DNA of 64,000 nt from Rhynchopus euleeides. Taxonomy: Eukaryota; Euglenozoa; Diplonemea; Diplonemida; Diplonemidae. The stretch lies in assembly GCA_963210315.1 (NCBI GenBank), contig OY723254.1, forward strand, positions 434,001 through 498,000, in the 5' to 3' direction. This document shows, one piece after another, positions 44,564 through 53,442 of this stretch. The notes beneath the pieces were generated by a model. That model saw only the letters and a program-made list of their open reading frames with translations. It searched no databases and was not told the DNA's origin. Each line of letters begins with the position of its first letter. The first letter of the stretch is position 1. Position numbers and translations under genes: made by a program.

Positions 44564-47506
44564 TTACGTGGTGCTGCGTGTTGGTATATGTGCTGGCTCG
44601 AGGCGGATTGCCCGTTCGGCTCGTGTTCCGCGCGTGTAGGTGTCAGCCCGCTGCTCGTCGGTTGGCACCCACTGGGGGTTGAGCCGCAGTCGCTTCGTCC
44701 GTGCCACGAGGAATATGCGCTGCAGTAGCAGGTTGCCTCTGTGATTCGCGCAGTGCCCTCGCCGCATGCAAAATACTAGGGGGAGGTTGTCGATGTTGCA
44801 CGTCACAGCGATGTCCTGTGAGTTGATGATGCGTAGCCCTTGCCACACGGCGAAGGCCTCCTTCAGGAAGATGTGCGCATCCCGATCTGCCCCGGTGAAC
44901 ACCCCTTGTGTGACCGTCTCCTCTCCCAGTTCGAGTATCGCCGCCCACTCCGTCGATGACGCGTCGGACCACAGCGTTGCCCGCGATGTTGGGTCTGCCT
45001 GGTGGTGCCAATTGTTATCGCGCATGAACTCCATCCGTGCTGCTGTCTCCCGGATCACTGAGTTCGGCACTCGTGTGTTGACATCCCACGCCGCGTTGTT
45101 GTCGTGCGCCCGGCGTCCTAGGCGCCGGACGAAAGAGAGGATTGCGGGAGCGAAACACAGTGGCGCGCGCATGACGTATGACTGCCAGACGATGGATCCG
45201 AAGATGCGGAAGGCCCTCCGCGGCGTTGTTGTTCCCTCCAACGTCTCCGCCAGCTCCTCCCGCTGTGCCACCTTCGCCACCCATGCAGGGTCCATGCGGA
45301 ATCTGTGCTCCACCAGGTCAAACTGGATCCCGAACGTGCAGAAACGTTGCGTCGGCATCCCGTGGTCGGCATCGTCGAGGTTCAGGGTCGCGTTGACGTA
45401 GTCGCACCTTTCGCGGAAGACCCTGTACTTCGCCTGCACCTCGTCCAGTGTCTCGGCTGTGACCACAAAATTGTCTATCCAGACGATGCCGTCTCTTGGA
45501 GGGAGGAGCACCCTCGCACTCCGGTTGGCAATTGCTGGTGAGTGTGACCACCCCATGCACATCACCGACAGAAACGCTGGCACAAATTCGTCCCGCTTGT
45601 CCCCGAAGCGGATTCCGAAGTAGCGCTGGATCTCCTCCTCCACCGGAAACTGGTAGAACCAGCTCCTCGCGTCAGCGAGCACAACCCAAGTTGACTCAGC
45701 GATGCGGCGCGTCACCTCCAGGATGTCGTCCAATCTCATGTCTGGCGGTCGCGCCATGTACGAGTTCAGAGTACGTGCGTCGACGATGAAGCGTGTCCCC
45801 CCTGACTTCTTCGGCACGGTAAAGGCTGGTAAGGTGAGTATCGCATGAGTACAGGCTATAGCGATAACGCCGTAGGCGATGAGGTCGTCGACATGTTTCA
45901 ATGTATGGCGTGATATCATCCTCCACTTGTTCCTGAAGTGGTCGCGTGCTCCGGGGAGCAACGCATTTCTGAAGGCTTCGGGGTCTGTAATGAGGTCCAA
46001 CACGTCTCGCAGTTCCTCGTTGGAGTCCAGCTCGCGGAGTCGCGCCAGGTTGAGGCGCGTGTCGCAGATCGGAGCAAGGCGGTCGTCTTCAGATGGGTCT
46101 TGCCTTTCATGGGCAGGTCGCACGATATGTCCTTTGTGGTGCACGCCGACACTCTCCCCGTAGAGATCGGCGTCTATGCCCGGTCCGTGTTCTGAGTCGG
46201 TGTCCGCCGTGTCGTCGGAGCTGTCGTTTTCTTCAGGAGGTTGGTATACTTGGATGGAGAGCTGAGGCCTGTGGTATGTCTTTGGGCGCTCTCTCGGCTG
46301 TGCGGCTGGATCCCCTGCGCGTGTCGGGTCATCGTTGTGAGTCGGCCCGGGCCCCGCGCCGGTACCGTCCTTTCCTCCACCGACCCCTGCTGCGCCGCCC
46401 CCTGTCGGGTAGTCATACCGTCGTAGTTCACGTGTGATGTCTCGCCTCCTTTTGTACGGGAAATGTGTGCTAAACTCTGGTCCCCTGTGTCTCACGCGTT
46501 CTTGGCCAGTTCTTTGGACAGTGCCGCTGTGTCTGCCACACGCTGTGTCGTTGCTGCTGGTATGTATCGAAACACCGCGTCGGGGGTCGCATGTCGCGAC
46601 AGCATCATCAGCTTCTCGACTGGCACCCCGTTGCGTGCCAGATGGTGGAGGGCCCCCCTCCGGAGGGAGTGCGGCGTCAATCGGGCATCCACCCTTTTCA
46701 CCGCCGCCGCGATGCATCGGTATGTCACGCTCGGGGGAAACAGGATCCCTTCTGTCTTTAGCTCTTTCATACGGCTCCGCAGGATCTTCAGCATCTCCGG
46801 TGGCAGTGACATACCCGTTGTCTTCCCCAGCTGGAAGGGGTCCGACTTCGTGGTGGTCCACACGATGGTGATCTGGTCTGACTTTGCTTCCGTCTGGATG
46901 TCCCGCGTTGACAATCGTTGCACATCCGACGCTCTCGCCGCCCCGTGCCACATCATTGCGACGGCCAGACGCACCCGCGGCCGCGGTTCCTGAGCCACTG
47001 CCTGTGCTGCCTGTTCTTGAGTCGCGGGGTGCGCCTGTTGTGCTGGCTTCAATGCCCCGCTGCGGCACAAGCTTCGCTTGAAGTCCCGTAGCACGTGTCC
47101 TTCCTGTTCCCACGACTCGAAGCGGCGCAGGCTCGCGATGATGTTGCCCAGGTATTGCAGCGCCGATGGGGCGGACAGTCCGTTGAGCCGCAGGTGTGTG
47201 ATCCACAGGGTGATCCCCTCCTCGTGTCGTAGTGTGCGGCCCTCCCCCCTGCACCACTCCTCTCTGAACTCGCGGTACCTCTCGTAGCTCCTGCGCAGAG
47301 CCGTCCAGTACGAACTCGACAGTGCGTTCCCCAAAGCCTCCTGCGTGGCCTCCATGATGATCAGCCTCATCTCGCTCGACAGTGGTTGTTGATTGATGCG
47401 GGGGCGGCCCTTGTTGGTTTGCTTCTTTTCTTTCAGGATGAACTCGTATGGGGATGGTGTGGGCGGCGTTGGGCTGGTTCCTGGGTGGGTGGTCTGCTGG
47501 AGTCAC
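44564..47506 (-). CDS. Reverse transcriptase - RNase H of the retroelement
   Basis: The frame is open for 980 codons, but recognisable domains start near nt 46,100. RT: PAFTVPKKSGGTRFIVDARTL, then motif A ADARSWFYQFPV, motif B MGWSHSPAIANRSA and motif C VWIDNF, where the usual [YF]xDD box reads WIDN (first Asp kept, second is Asn). RNase H: LWSDASSTEWAAI, FLKEAFAVWQGL, CNIDNLPLV and a terminal RADTYTRG supply the acidic residues. The stretch overlapping the recombinase (47370-46492) has no identifiable domain and is probably a by-product of GC-rich coding; the true start is unclear. The frame is -1 relative to gag, and it opens exactly at the gag stop, so frameshifting or internal initiation are both possible. 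Confidence 0.8.
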   Translation of the reverse strand: MTPADHPPRNQPNAAHTIPIRVHPERKEANQQGPPPHQSTTTVERDEADHHGGHAGGFGERTVEFVLDGSAQELREVPRVQRGVVQGGGPHTTTRGGDHPVDHTPAAQRTVRPIGAAIPGQHHREPAPLRVVGTGRTRATGLQAKLVPQRGIEASTTGAPRDSRTGSTGSGSGTAAAGASGRRNDVARGGESVGCATIVNAGHPDGSKVRPDHHRVDHHEVGPLPAGEDNGYVTATGDAEDPAEPYERAKDRRDPVSPERDIPMHRGGGEKGGCPIDAALPPEGGPPPSGTQRGASREADDAVATCDPRRGVSIHTSSNDTACGRHSGTVQRTGQERVRHRGPEFSTHFPYKRRRDITRELRRYDYPTGGGAAGVGGGKDGTGAGPGPTHNDDPTRAGDPAAQPRERPKTYHRPQLSIQVYQPPEENDSSDDTADTDSEHGPGIDADLYGESVGVHHKGHIVRPAHERQDPSEDDRLAPICDTRLNLARLRELDSNEELRDVLDLITDPEAFRNALLPGARDHFRNKWRMISRHTLKHVDDLIAYGVIAIACTHAILTLPAFTVPKKSGGTRFIVDARTLNSYMARPPDMRLDDILEVTRRIAESTWVVLADARSWFYQFPVEEEIQRYFGIRFGDKRDEFVPAFLSVMCMGWSHSPAIANRSARVLLPPRDGIVWIDNFVVTAETLDEVQAKYRVFRERCDYVNATLNLDDADHGMPTQRFCTFGIQFDLVEHRFRMDPAWVAKVAQREELAETLEGTTTPRRAFRIFGSIVWQSYVMRAPLCFAPAILSFVRRLGRRAHDNNAAWDVNTRVPNSVIRETAARMEFMRDNNWHHQADPTSRATLWSDASSTEWAAILELGEETVTQGVFTGADRDAHIFLKEAFAVWQGLRIINSQDIAVTCNIDNLPLVFCMRRGHCANHRGNLLLQRIFLVARTKRLRLNPQWVPTDEQRADTYTRGTRAERAIRLEPAHIPTRSTT
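46492..47370 (-). CDS. Tyrosine recombinase of the retroelement
   Basis: 292 residues from the ATG at 47370. The C-terminal half carries the family's residues: Arg in WHGAARASDVQRL, a lysine candidate in TTTKSDPF, HxxR in TPHSLRRGAL, then LSRHATPDAVFRYIP with the second His and the nucleophilic Tyr. The enzyme would integrate a circular DNA copy made by the RT. The frame is the same as gag, and it is open all the way from the gag TGA (47505-47503) to this ATG, encoding a lysine-rich piece (FILKEKKQTNKGRP). So gag and recombinase are separated only by one in-frame TGA followed by CTC. Readthrough, a point mutation of a former fusion, or separate initiation can all explain this. Confidence 0.85.
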   Translation of the reverse strand: MRLIIMEATQEALGNALSSSYWTALRRSYERYREFREEWCRGEGRTLRHEEGITLWITHLRLNGLSAPSALQYLGNIIASLRRFESWEQEGHVLRDFKRSLCRSGALKPAQQAHPATQEQAAQAVAQEPRPRVRLAVAMMWHGAARASDVQRLSTRDIQTEAKSDQITIVWTTTKSDPFQLGKTTGMSLPPEMLKILRSRMKELKTEGILFPPSVTYRCIAAAVKRVDARLTPHSLRRGALHHLARNGVPVEKLMMLSRHATPDAVFRYIPAATTQRVADTAALSKELAKNA

Positions 47507-48489
47507 TGTCCCCCGCGGGGCCCTTTCGACCCCTTTCCCACTGCCCTCTGCTCCGCCCCCTTTCCCGTCTTCCCGGTGGGGTACGGCGTGTAGCGCGGGT
47601 CAGCCCCCTGTTGCACACGCGGTGGTACCAAACGGCGCGGGTTCGCCTTCGCCTGCGCATCATTCGCCTCTCCCACCAGCCGCTGGTGCAGAGACGCCGA
47701 GAACGTGAGGGGTGGGATGTTCTTCGCCTTGTGCTCGTAGTAGGCACGTGCCACATACCCCGTGAGGCAGGCCAGAGCCGACATTTCGCACACGATGCGG
47801 TGCAGGGGCAGCAGGCTGGGTTCCTCCTCCGTGTTCATCTTCATGAGCTTTAGCACGTCGTCGAAGTGCTCGAAGCATTTGCGGAGGCTGTGCATCCATT
47901 CCCCCGCATCTGTGCCCGACGCTGGCAGGCTCGCCTCCCGGAACACGCGGGACACCTCTGCCCGGATCTGCCGCCGCACCGCGCCCTTCCATATGCCAGG
48001 GCGCCACGTCGCGACCGCGTATGGCGAGAAGTCGTCCGGCAACCCCTCGTCAGCCTCCTGCAGCTGCCTCTGCAGATCGGCGATGGTCTCGGCCTGCTCC
48101 TCCACCTTCGCCTCCAGCCGAGTCATGCGCGCCTCCATGTTGAGCCCTTCACCGGCTCCCAGTTGGGGCAGCGCCCCCAGCCCGTCCTCCTCTTCAGCGG
48201 CCTCCTCCGCTGCTGCCGCGCCGCCTGCCTGCATCTTCGTCCACGCGCACATTGGGCATACCCATCCGGCGCTGCCCATGTGGGCGACGAAGGCGTCCGC
48301 CACCGCCTTCGGGTGCAGATGCGCCCGCACACATGTCCTCGTCGTGGCTTGTCCGCAGGCGTTGCATGCGTGCGCCGTTCCGCCCTCATGGACGGTGGCG
48401 CATGTGGGGAACACGCAGTGCTGCATCGGCTCCGCTGCGGGCTCCATAGAGAGGGCCGGCACCTCGACCAAAGCCCAGTCGACGTCCAT
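47503..48489 (-). CDS. Gag-like protein with Cys/His finger and coiled coil
   Basis: 328 residues, first ORF of the retroelement. The N-terminal 75 residues hold a PHD/RING-like array of metal ligands (CVFPTC, then HACNACG, C...H and WVCPMC). An acidic Ala/Glu linker leads to a coiled coil at about residues 110-150 (MTRLEAKVEEQAETIADLQ) and a helical region probably corresponding to a capsid-like domain. The C-terminus is basic (GKTGKGAEQRAVGKGSKG). By position and composition this is the Gag-equivalent nucleic-acid-binding protein. It ends in TGA directly before the recombinase frame. Confidence 0.75.
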   Translation of the reverse strand: MDVDWALVEVPALSMEPAAEPMQHCVFPTCATVHEGGTAHACNACGQATTRTCVRAHLHPKAVADAFVAHMGSAGWVCPMCAWTKMQAGGAAAAEEAAEEEDGLGALPQLGAGEGLNMEARMTRLEAKVEEQAETIADLQRQLQEADEGLPDDFSPYAVATWRPGIWKGAVRRQIRAEVSRVFREASLPASGTDAGEWMHSLRKCFEHFDDVLKLMKMNTEEEPSLLPLHRIVCEMSALACLTGYVARAYYEHKAKNIPPLTFSASLHQRLVGEANDAQAKANPRRLVPPRVQQGADPRYTPYPTGKTGKGAEQRAVGKGSKGPRGGQ

Positions 48490-48540
48490 CTTTCCTCACT
48501 ACTCTGCTTGTCGTACGCCTCTAGCTGTCCTTCACACCCG

Positions 48541-48840
48541 CTGATCCTTCACCCCGCTGCTTTTGTTCACGCGCTTTGGCGCCCCTGTAAAACACACACG
48601 CTCTGCTGTCCGTCACCACCGCTGGTCCTTCACCCCGCTGCTCCTGTAAAACACACGCGTCCCCGCTGCGTTTGTTCACGCGCTTTGGCGGTCCTGTAAA
48701 ACACACGCGTCCCCGCTGCTTTTGTTCACGCGCTTTGGCGGTCCTGTAAAACACACGCGTCCCCGCTGCTTTTGTTCACGCGCTTTGGCGGTCCTGTAAA
48801 ACACACGCGTCCCCGCTGCTTTTGTTCACGCGCTTTGGCG
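48541..48840 (-). repeat. 50-bp tandem repeats in the retroelement leader
   Basis: Copies of a unit containing gttcacgcgctttggcgg and cctgtaaaacacacgcg repeat with a 50-bp period; successive copies start near 48671, 48721, 48771 and 48821, and partial or diverged ones extend down to 48541. They lie between the right end motif and the gag start, where promoter or packaging signals would be expected. The period is not a multiple of three, so the repeat is unlikely to be coding. Confidence 0.85.
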
Positions 48841-48892
48841 GCTCCGCTCGTCCCTTTTCGCTGCTTCTGACTCTTCTCACTAAAAATAAATA

Positions 48893-48911
48893 TGCGTTGA
48901 CGCTTCCACAC
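48893..48911 (+). repeat. Retroelement end motif, copy 2
   Basis: tgcgttgacgcttccacac. The 100 nt to its right share ordered blocks (ctgatga, gagcac, gacactttccgc) with the right side of the copy at 29209, ending in a short hairpin around 48985-49012. Confidence 0.85.
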
Positions 48912-49120
48912 ACACTTACAAACCCACTTGCCTGATGAAGGGGGTGGTGTGTAGAGCACGTTTGGCAGAGCTGAATGACACTTTCCGCGCGAAAGTCGTG
49001 TGCGTAAAAAGGAAAAGATCTACAGTTTGTATACAACAAAGCGGCGATGACAAACATACATAGGGTACACTGCAACACAAGGCCGCCGTTTATGACAGGC
49101 ACATGTGACTTTCTCTCGTC

Positions 49121-49146
49121 TCTCCCTCTCTCTCTCTCTCTCTCTC
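49121..49146. repeat. TC dinucleotide microsatellite
   Basis: Run of tc/ctc repeats just downstream of the EF-hand gene stop (49245). Simple sequence only. Confidence 0.85.
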
Positions 49147-49244
49147 GTATGCTTCAGGTGTGAATATCCCCATCACGAGGATGCCCGCACCCTCTCTCTC
49201 CTTCCCTCGCTCACACCAACCACCCGACCCCTCCCTCCCCCTCC

Positions 49245-50597
49245 TCAAGGACGAGCAGGGGAGGCCGTGACACGGCCAGCCAGGCGGGGTGTGTGCGTGA
49301 GCCCACGCCCCGGCGAAGGGGGGAGCCCTGTGCCGATGCGCTGCTGCGGCTGGATGTTGGCGATCTGCAGCGGCGGCACGCTCGCCTCCCCGGAGCGGCC
49401 GGTGTATGCAACGAAGTCGTGCACGAGGCGTGCTTCTGACGACTCGAGGCGCTGGCGCTCCGCACGCAGGGACACCTCACGGTCGATGAGGGGGCGTTCC
49501 TCATCGTTCACCGTCAGGCGCTGCTTGACAAAGGCACGCTCCTCCGTCTCCAGCTGCAGCAGGTCGCGCTCGCCGTTCTGCACCGCACGGCGCACGTCGT
49601 CCACCTCGAGGCGCTTCAGCTCCTCCGCCTCCCGTGCGGCAGCGAGGTGCTTCAGCTTGTCGGCGGTGGCAGACTCCTCTGCCATCACCTGCAGCTGTGC
49701 CTGGCGGTGGCGAGCCTGCGCGTCCTTCTCGGCGGCCTGCCGCACCTGCACATCCTCCTCTGCACGCGCCAGGCTGTCGGCTGCGACGTGCAGGGCGCGC
49801 GATGCCTCTGCCTGGATCATAGCAGCCTCGCGTGCGCGGGAGTCGCAGCTGTTCATCTCGCTGCGGCTTTTGTCGACCTCTGCGCGGTGCTCGTCGACAA
49901 CGGCACGCTGCTCCACCAGCAGGCGCTCGATCTCACGGAGGCGCGCCTCCGACAGCGTCAGCTGCGACTCGCGTGCCGCAACCCTCCGTGCGGCAGCCTC
50001 TGCTGCGTGCTGCGCCTCGGAGGCGGCGGTGTTGGCGAGGCGCTCCGTGTCCTTCGCGGTGGTCAGCTCCGCCTGCCGCTGCAGCAGCTCCGCACGCGCC
50101 GCCTCGACGTCGCGCCTCGCCAGCTCCGTGGCGCTCAGCGCCAGCACCTCCTGGTTCTCCGCGTCCCGCAGCAGCTGCCGCTGCGCCTCCAGCGCCTGCT
50201 CCGCAGCGTCCGTCACGCTCTGCGCAGCAGAGTGCGCCGCAACACGCTCCGTCTCCGTCTGCCGCAGCAGCTGCACCGCGTCTGCCGCCTTATGGATGTT
50301 CTCCTTCTGGATGACGTTGCTCCAGTAGTCCTTCGCACGGTAGTAGATGCAGTCGAGCAGCGTGGGGTACATCTCGGCAAAGCGCTGCCACTCGGGGTAG
50401 GTAATGTGCTCATCGCGGTTGGCATCGATGCTGCCGAACAGCTGCTGCACGGTGCTGGGGGGCATGTCAAGGGCGAGGCGGGCGAAGCTTTGTGCGAATG
50501 CGTCCAGCGTGATGGCGCGTGTCTTCTTCAGATCAAAGTCTTCAAACGACGTGCGGACTTTCATCTCATACGTCGGACGGTCGGGGAAGTTCGTCAT
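49245..50597 (-). CDS. EF-hand protein with long coiled coil
   Basis: 450 residues from the ATG at 50597. The first ~90 residues contain an EF-hand pair: the second loop, DANRDEHITYPE, has the canonical Asp/Asn/Asp...Glu calcium ligands, while the first (DFDLKKTRAITLD) is degenerate. Residues ~105-400 are an almost uninterrupted, Ala/Glu/Arg-rich coiled coil (for example AARAELLQRQAELTTAKDTE). A short Pro-rich tail ends it. The layout resembles calcium-responsive cytoskeletal or flagellar proteins; this is inference, and I cannot name an orthologue. In-frame sequence upstream of the chosen ATG has no other ATG. An acceptor-like ccaacag lies about 20 nt upstream. Confidence 0.75.
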   Translation of the reverse strand: MTNFPDRPTYEMKVRTSFEDFDLKKTRAITLDAFAQSFARLALDMPPSTVQQLFGSIDANRDEHITYPEWQRFAEMYPTLLDCIYYRAKDYWSNVIQKENIHKAADAVQLLRQTETERVAAHSAAQSVTDAAEQALEAQRQLLRDAENQEVLALSATELARRDVEAARAELLQRQAELTTAKDTERLANTAASEAQHAAEAAARRVAARESQLTLSEARLREIERLLVEQRAVVDEHRAEVDKSRSEMNSCDSRAREAAMIQAEASRALHVAADSLARAEEDVQVRQAAEKDAQARHRQAQLQVMAEESATADKLKHLAAAREAEELKRLEVDDVRRAVQNGERDLLQLETEERAFVKQRLTVNDEERPLIDREVSLRAERQRLESSEARLVHDFVAYTGRSGEASVPPLQIANIQPQQRIGTGLPPSPGRGLTHTPRLAGRVTASPARP

Positions 50598-53442
50598 GGT
50601 GTCGGGGTGGGCAGGGGGGCCTGTTGGCGTGATGTGGAGGCAGAACGGATTGGGGGATGCAACACTCTGGGGCAGTGACCTGCATTTGCGCAACACCAAA
50701 CAACACGCAGAGAGTGCCGATCTGGGTGGTAGTGGGGTGGTGGTGGGGCGGGGGGTGCCTTACTTCTCAGATCCCCCAACTCTCGGATGCCCGCGTGATA
50801 GTCATTTCTTCTTGTTGCTGTTGTATCGACGGCTCACCTATATAAAAAAAGGGGTGGTAGTCACTCCGGTAGAATGATACGGCACATACACACACAAAGC
50901 CTCTTCGCAGTGATATTGCTTGTTCTCCTTCTCCTCCGCAAATCATGATCTTTTTCCATTTCATAACTTCTTCGCGTTCTCGACAACCAAATTGAACAGG
51001 CGCAGCGCCTCCATATGATCATCGGAGCTTTGTTTTTTTTCCGGCCCGCCACCTCGTCTTCTCCAGGGCCTGTATTCTCCTTTTTTTTTAAAAAATAGGG
51101 TTCACGCCAATCGACAACACGCCTTGTTGCCCGCCCCACCCCCCCTCACTTCCATGGCTCCCCTTGTTTGTTGGTATCGACGACCAAAAAAAAGATGGCA
51201 CACGGAAGGAAGAGGGGGGGGACAGGGCGGGGGGGGGGGGGGGGGGTTTGGGCAAGAAATCAACAGGAACGCATCTACATCCATGATTTTTTTGAATATC
51301 GGCGTTACTTTTATTTTTTGCTTTTCTTTGTCAATAAAATGAGGGTGAGTTTTTTTTTTGTGCGACCCGCGCGTGCAGAGCGAGGATGAGATGAGAACGG
51401 CTGGCCACCCAGAGACCCACACCGAACCCACCACCACCACATTAGACACGGACACACGCATACCAGCGTGGGTATGCACTGATGATCAATTATAATACTC
51501 CCTTTCTCCATGACATCGCGTGCGAGTGTGGGTGGACAAGTCACGAAGAGGGGGGCGGGCGGGGTGGGGGGGTCAGATTAGTCTCTCTTCTTCTCCCTCG
51601 CAGAACAAGCTCTCCCCGCAAAGGGGTTCAAGGAGAACGAGGAGACACTGTGAGGGTGGCTCATGTCACCCCTCCGCCCGAGGGGGGAAGTGGGTGTTGG
51701 GGGGGGGGGGGGGGGGGGGAAGGTAACGCCAAGAAAGTAGAAAATAAAAGAAAGGCAATGGATAAAAATAAGGCAATTGCTTGATAAGGGTAGTAACTGT
51801 ATTGGTTTACGGGGGGGTTGGGGGCGGTTGGGCGGGGCGCAAACACCGGGTACTGGGCATCGAAGCGGCAGGCAAAGTGGCGCGCAAAAATGGCACCAGA
51901 CACCGGGTGTTGGATATGTCCCCACTCCACTTTAACACGTCGTGAATATGCTCAAAAGGTGAAAGTGGCAGACGAGGGGTGGGGGGGTTTCGGGTGTGCG
52001 TGTGCGTGTGTGGGGAAAAAGGGGGGGGGGGTAAAATACTAACCCAGAGAAAGCGGACGGGATGGCAAAAAAAATACAACACGAAGTCGGAAAAGGTTAG
52101 GAATGTCTGCCAAACGTACCAAACCACCATCCCCCCCCCCCCCCTTCCCCTCCCCACCCATACACACCATACCAGAGACGCAAACCCCTCACACACACAC
52201 ACACCCACACCCACGGGCACCGCCAGAGAGAGCGAGACTTGGGTGACGATTCGGTGCTGAAAGCTGTTCGAGATACCTCAGGGAAAACGCGATGCACAAT
52301 ATTTTTTTCCGGAGTTGTGGGTAGTAAGAAATGAGCGGGTGAAGAGGGTACTTTTCTTTTGCAAGGGGTATGTTCGGGTGTGCTTTTTTAAACGAACCGG
52401 AAAAGAGGTTTTTTTGTTACCGTATACGTAAATATTATGGAACGTAAATATTATGGAACGGGCCCATTTTTGCCCGGTCCGTTCCATAATATTTACGTTC
52501 CAAAATATTTACAGGGCCAGTTGGGGACTCGGAGGTGAGGATGGCTTGCCTCAGGAATCGCACGAAAAGTGCACGAGTAGGTCCCGTCAGGGACTCTGTA
52601 TGCCGTCCGATCACCTGGTCCAAGTCCCCGAGTCGCAGAAAGCCCTGTAAATATTATGGAACGAAAAAAATCTGGAACGCCAACCCACCAGCGTTCCAAA
52701 ATATTTACGTTCCATAATATTTACGTTCCAAAATATTTACGTATACGGTATGTTTTTATTTTGCGCATGCGTCTCGATGCCGAGGATCGATCGTCTCTCA
52801 CTTCCAACAGCACTTTCATCTCACACCAACACCCTTCCAAGCTCGACCTCACCCTATCTGGCTCTCTGGATCAGCGTTGCCATCAGCCCCCACTGAAGAA
52901 CAGGCTGGGTCTTGTGGGCCAGATCAGTTTCATTTCGTCGGGATGAAAAAGAGAAAAAGAAAAATACACCGGCTACCGGAGGGAGGGGGAAAAGGCGGGA
53001 GGTGCAACCACGAAGTGAGAAAATAGGTTCAACCGGTGCAGGGAGGGGGGGTGGGGTGGGGTGGGGTGGAGGTGTGGGCATACAGAGAGGCGGGTGCGAT
53101 GCAGTCGATAACAAAAAGACACGGTCAGAAATAAAAAGTCCCTAGCAACGCAGAGAAGCTAGGTATGTATTCCCATACACACAACAACAGCCCCCCCCCC
53201 CCCCGATTTTTTTGACTTCTGATCCGGACGCCTGGTCTTTCCTGCACCGCGCCGCACCGCACCCCAACCCAACCCGGTCCCACTTTTTATTTGTTTCGCG
53301 CACCCCCCCACCCCGCCGTTCGTTCACTCTACGTAAAGGCATAGAATTCTGTCCGTTCCTCCTCTGCTGAAACCAGCAGAGCGTCGAGGCAGGGAGGGGG
53401 AAGGCTCGTAGGGGAGGCCAAGGCAGATACAAGATTGTGCTC
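50598..53442. other. Intergenic stretch with homopolymers and a MITE
   Basis: About 2.8 kb with no supported gene. It contains the longest G homopolymers in the window (18 G at 51229-51246 and 21 G at 51699-51719) and a terminal-inverted-repeat element at 52418-52750. The 3' untranslated region of the ABC-F gene lies at the right edge. Confidence 0.5.
52418..52750. mobile_element. Non-autonomous MITE with TA-flanked terminal inverted repeats
   Basis: The left end taccgtatacgtaaatatt (52418-52436) mirrors the right end finishing gtatacggta (52741-52750); the inverted arms extend for about 44 bp and consist of tandem 17-bp units (aacgtaaatattatgg plus one base). The terminal TA on both sides fits a TA target duplication, as in Tc1/mariner elements. 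Inside, a second pair (cagggc...gggactcgg at ~52512-52532 against ccgagtc...gccctg at ~52628-52648) makes the whole 333 bp able to fold back. No coding capacity. Confidence 0.75.

Larger units (their letters stand above)
44474..48911 (-). mobile_element. Tyrosine-recombinase retrotransposon (VIPER/TATE-like gene order)
   Basis: About 4.4 kb delimited by two identical copies of tgcgttgacgcttccacac (44474-44492 and 48893-48911, plus-strand spelling, same orientation). Read on the minus strand it holds a 50-bp tandem-repeat leader, a Gag-like ORF, a tyrosine recombinase and an RT/RNase H. Placing the recombinase before RT matches kinetoplastid VIPER/TATE elements and differs from DIRS and Ngaro, where it comes last. 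All catalytic regions are open, so the copy may be recent. True termini are uncertain, because the 19-bp motif might be a target duplication or part of split direct repeats. Confidence 0.75.

Noticed and set aside
46492-47370. RT frame sequence across the recombinase as a separate protein domain
   Set aside because: Composition is an Arg/Gly/Pro/Thr shadow of the recombinase codons and shows no motif; only the part left of about 46,100 is recognisable RT.
48521-48959. Short minus ORFs in the 50-bp repeat block as a gene
   Set aside because: The 50-bp period shifts frame each copy and the peptides are repeat translations.
1176-51186. 16-bp word ttggtatcgacgacca at 1176 and 51171 as a shared element
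   Set aside because: One 16-mer match is about what chance gives in 64 kb compared with itself, and the flanks are unrelated.
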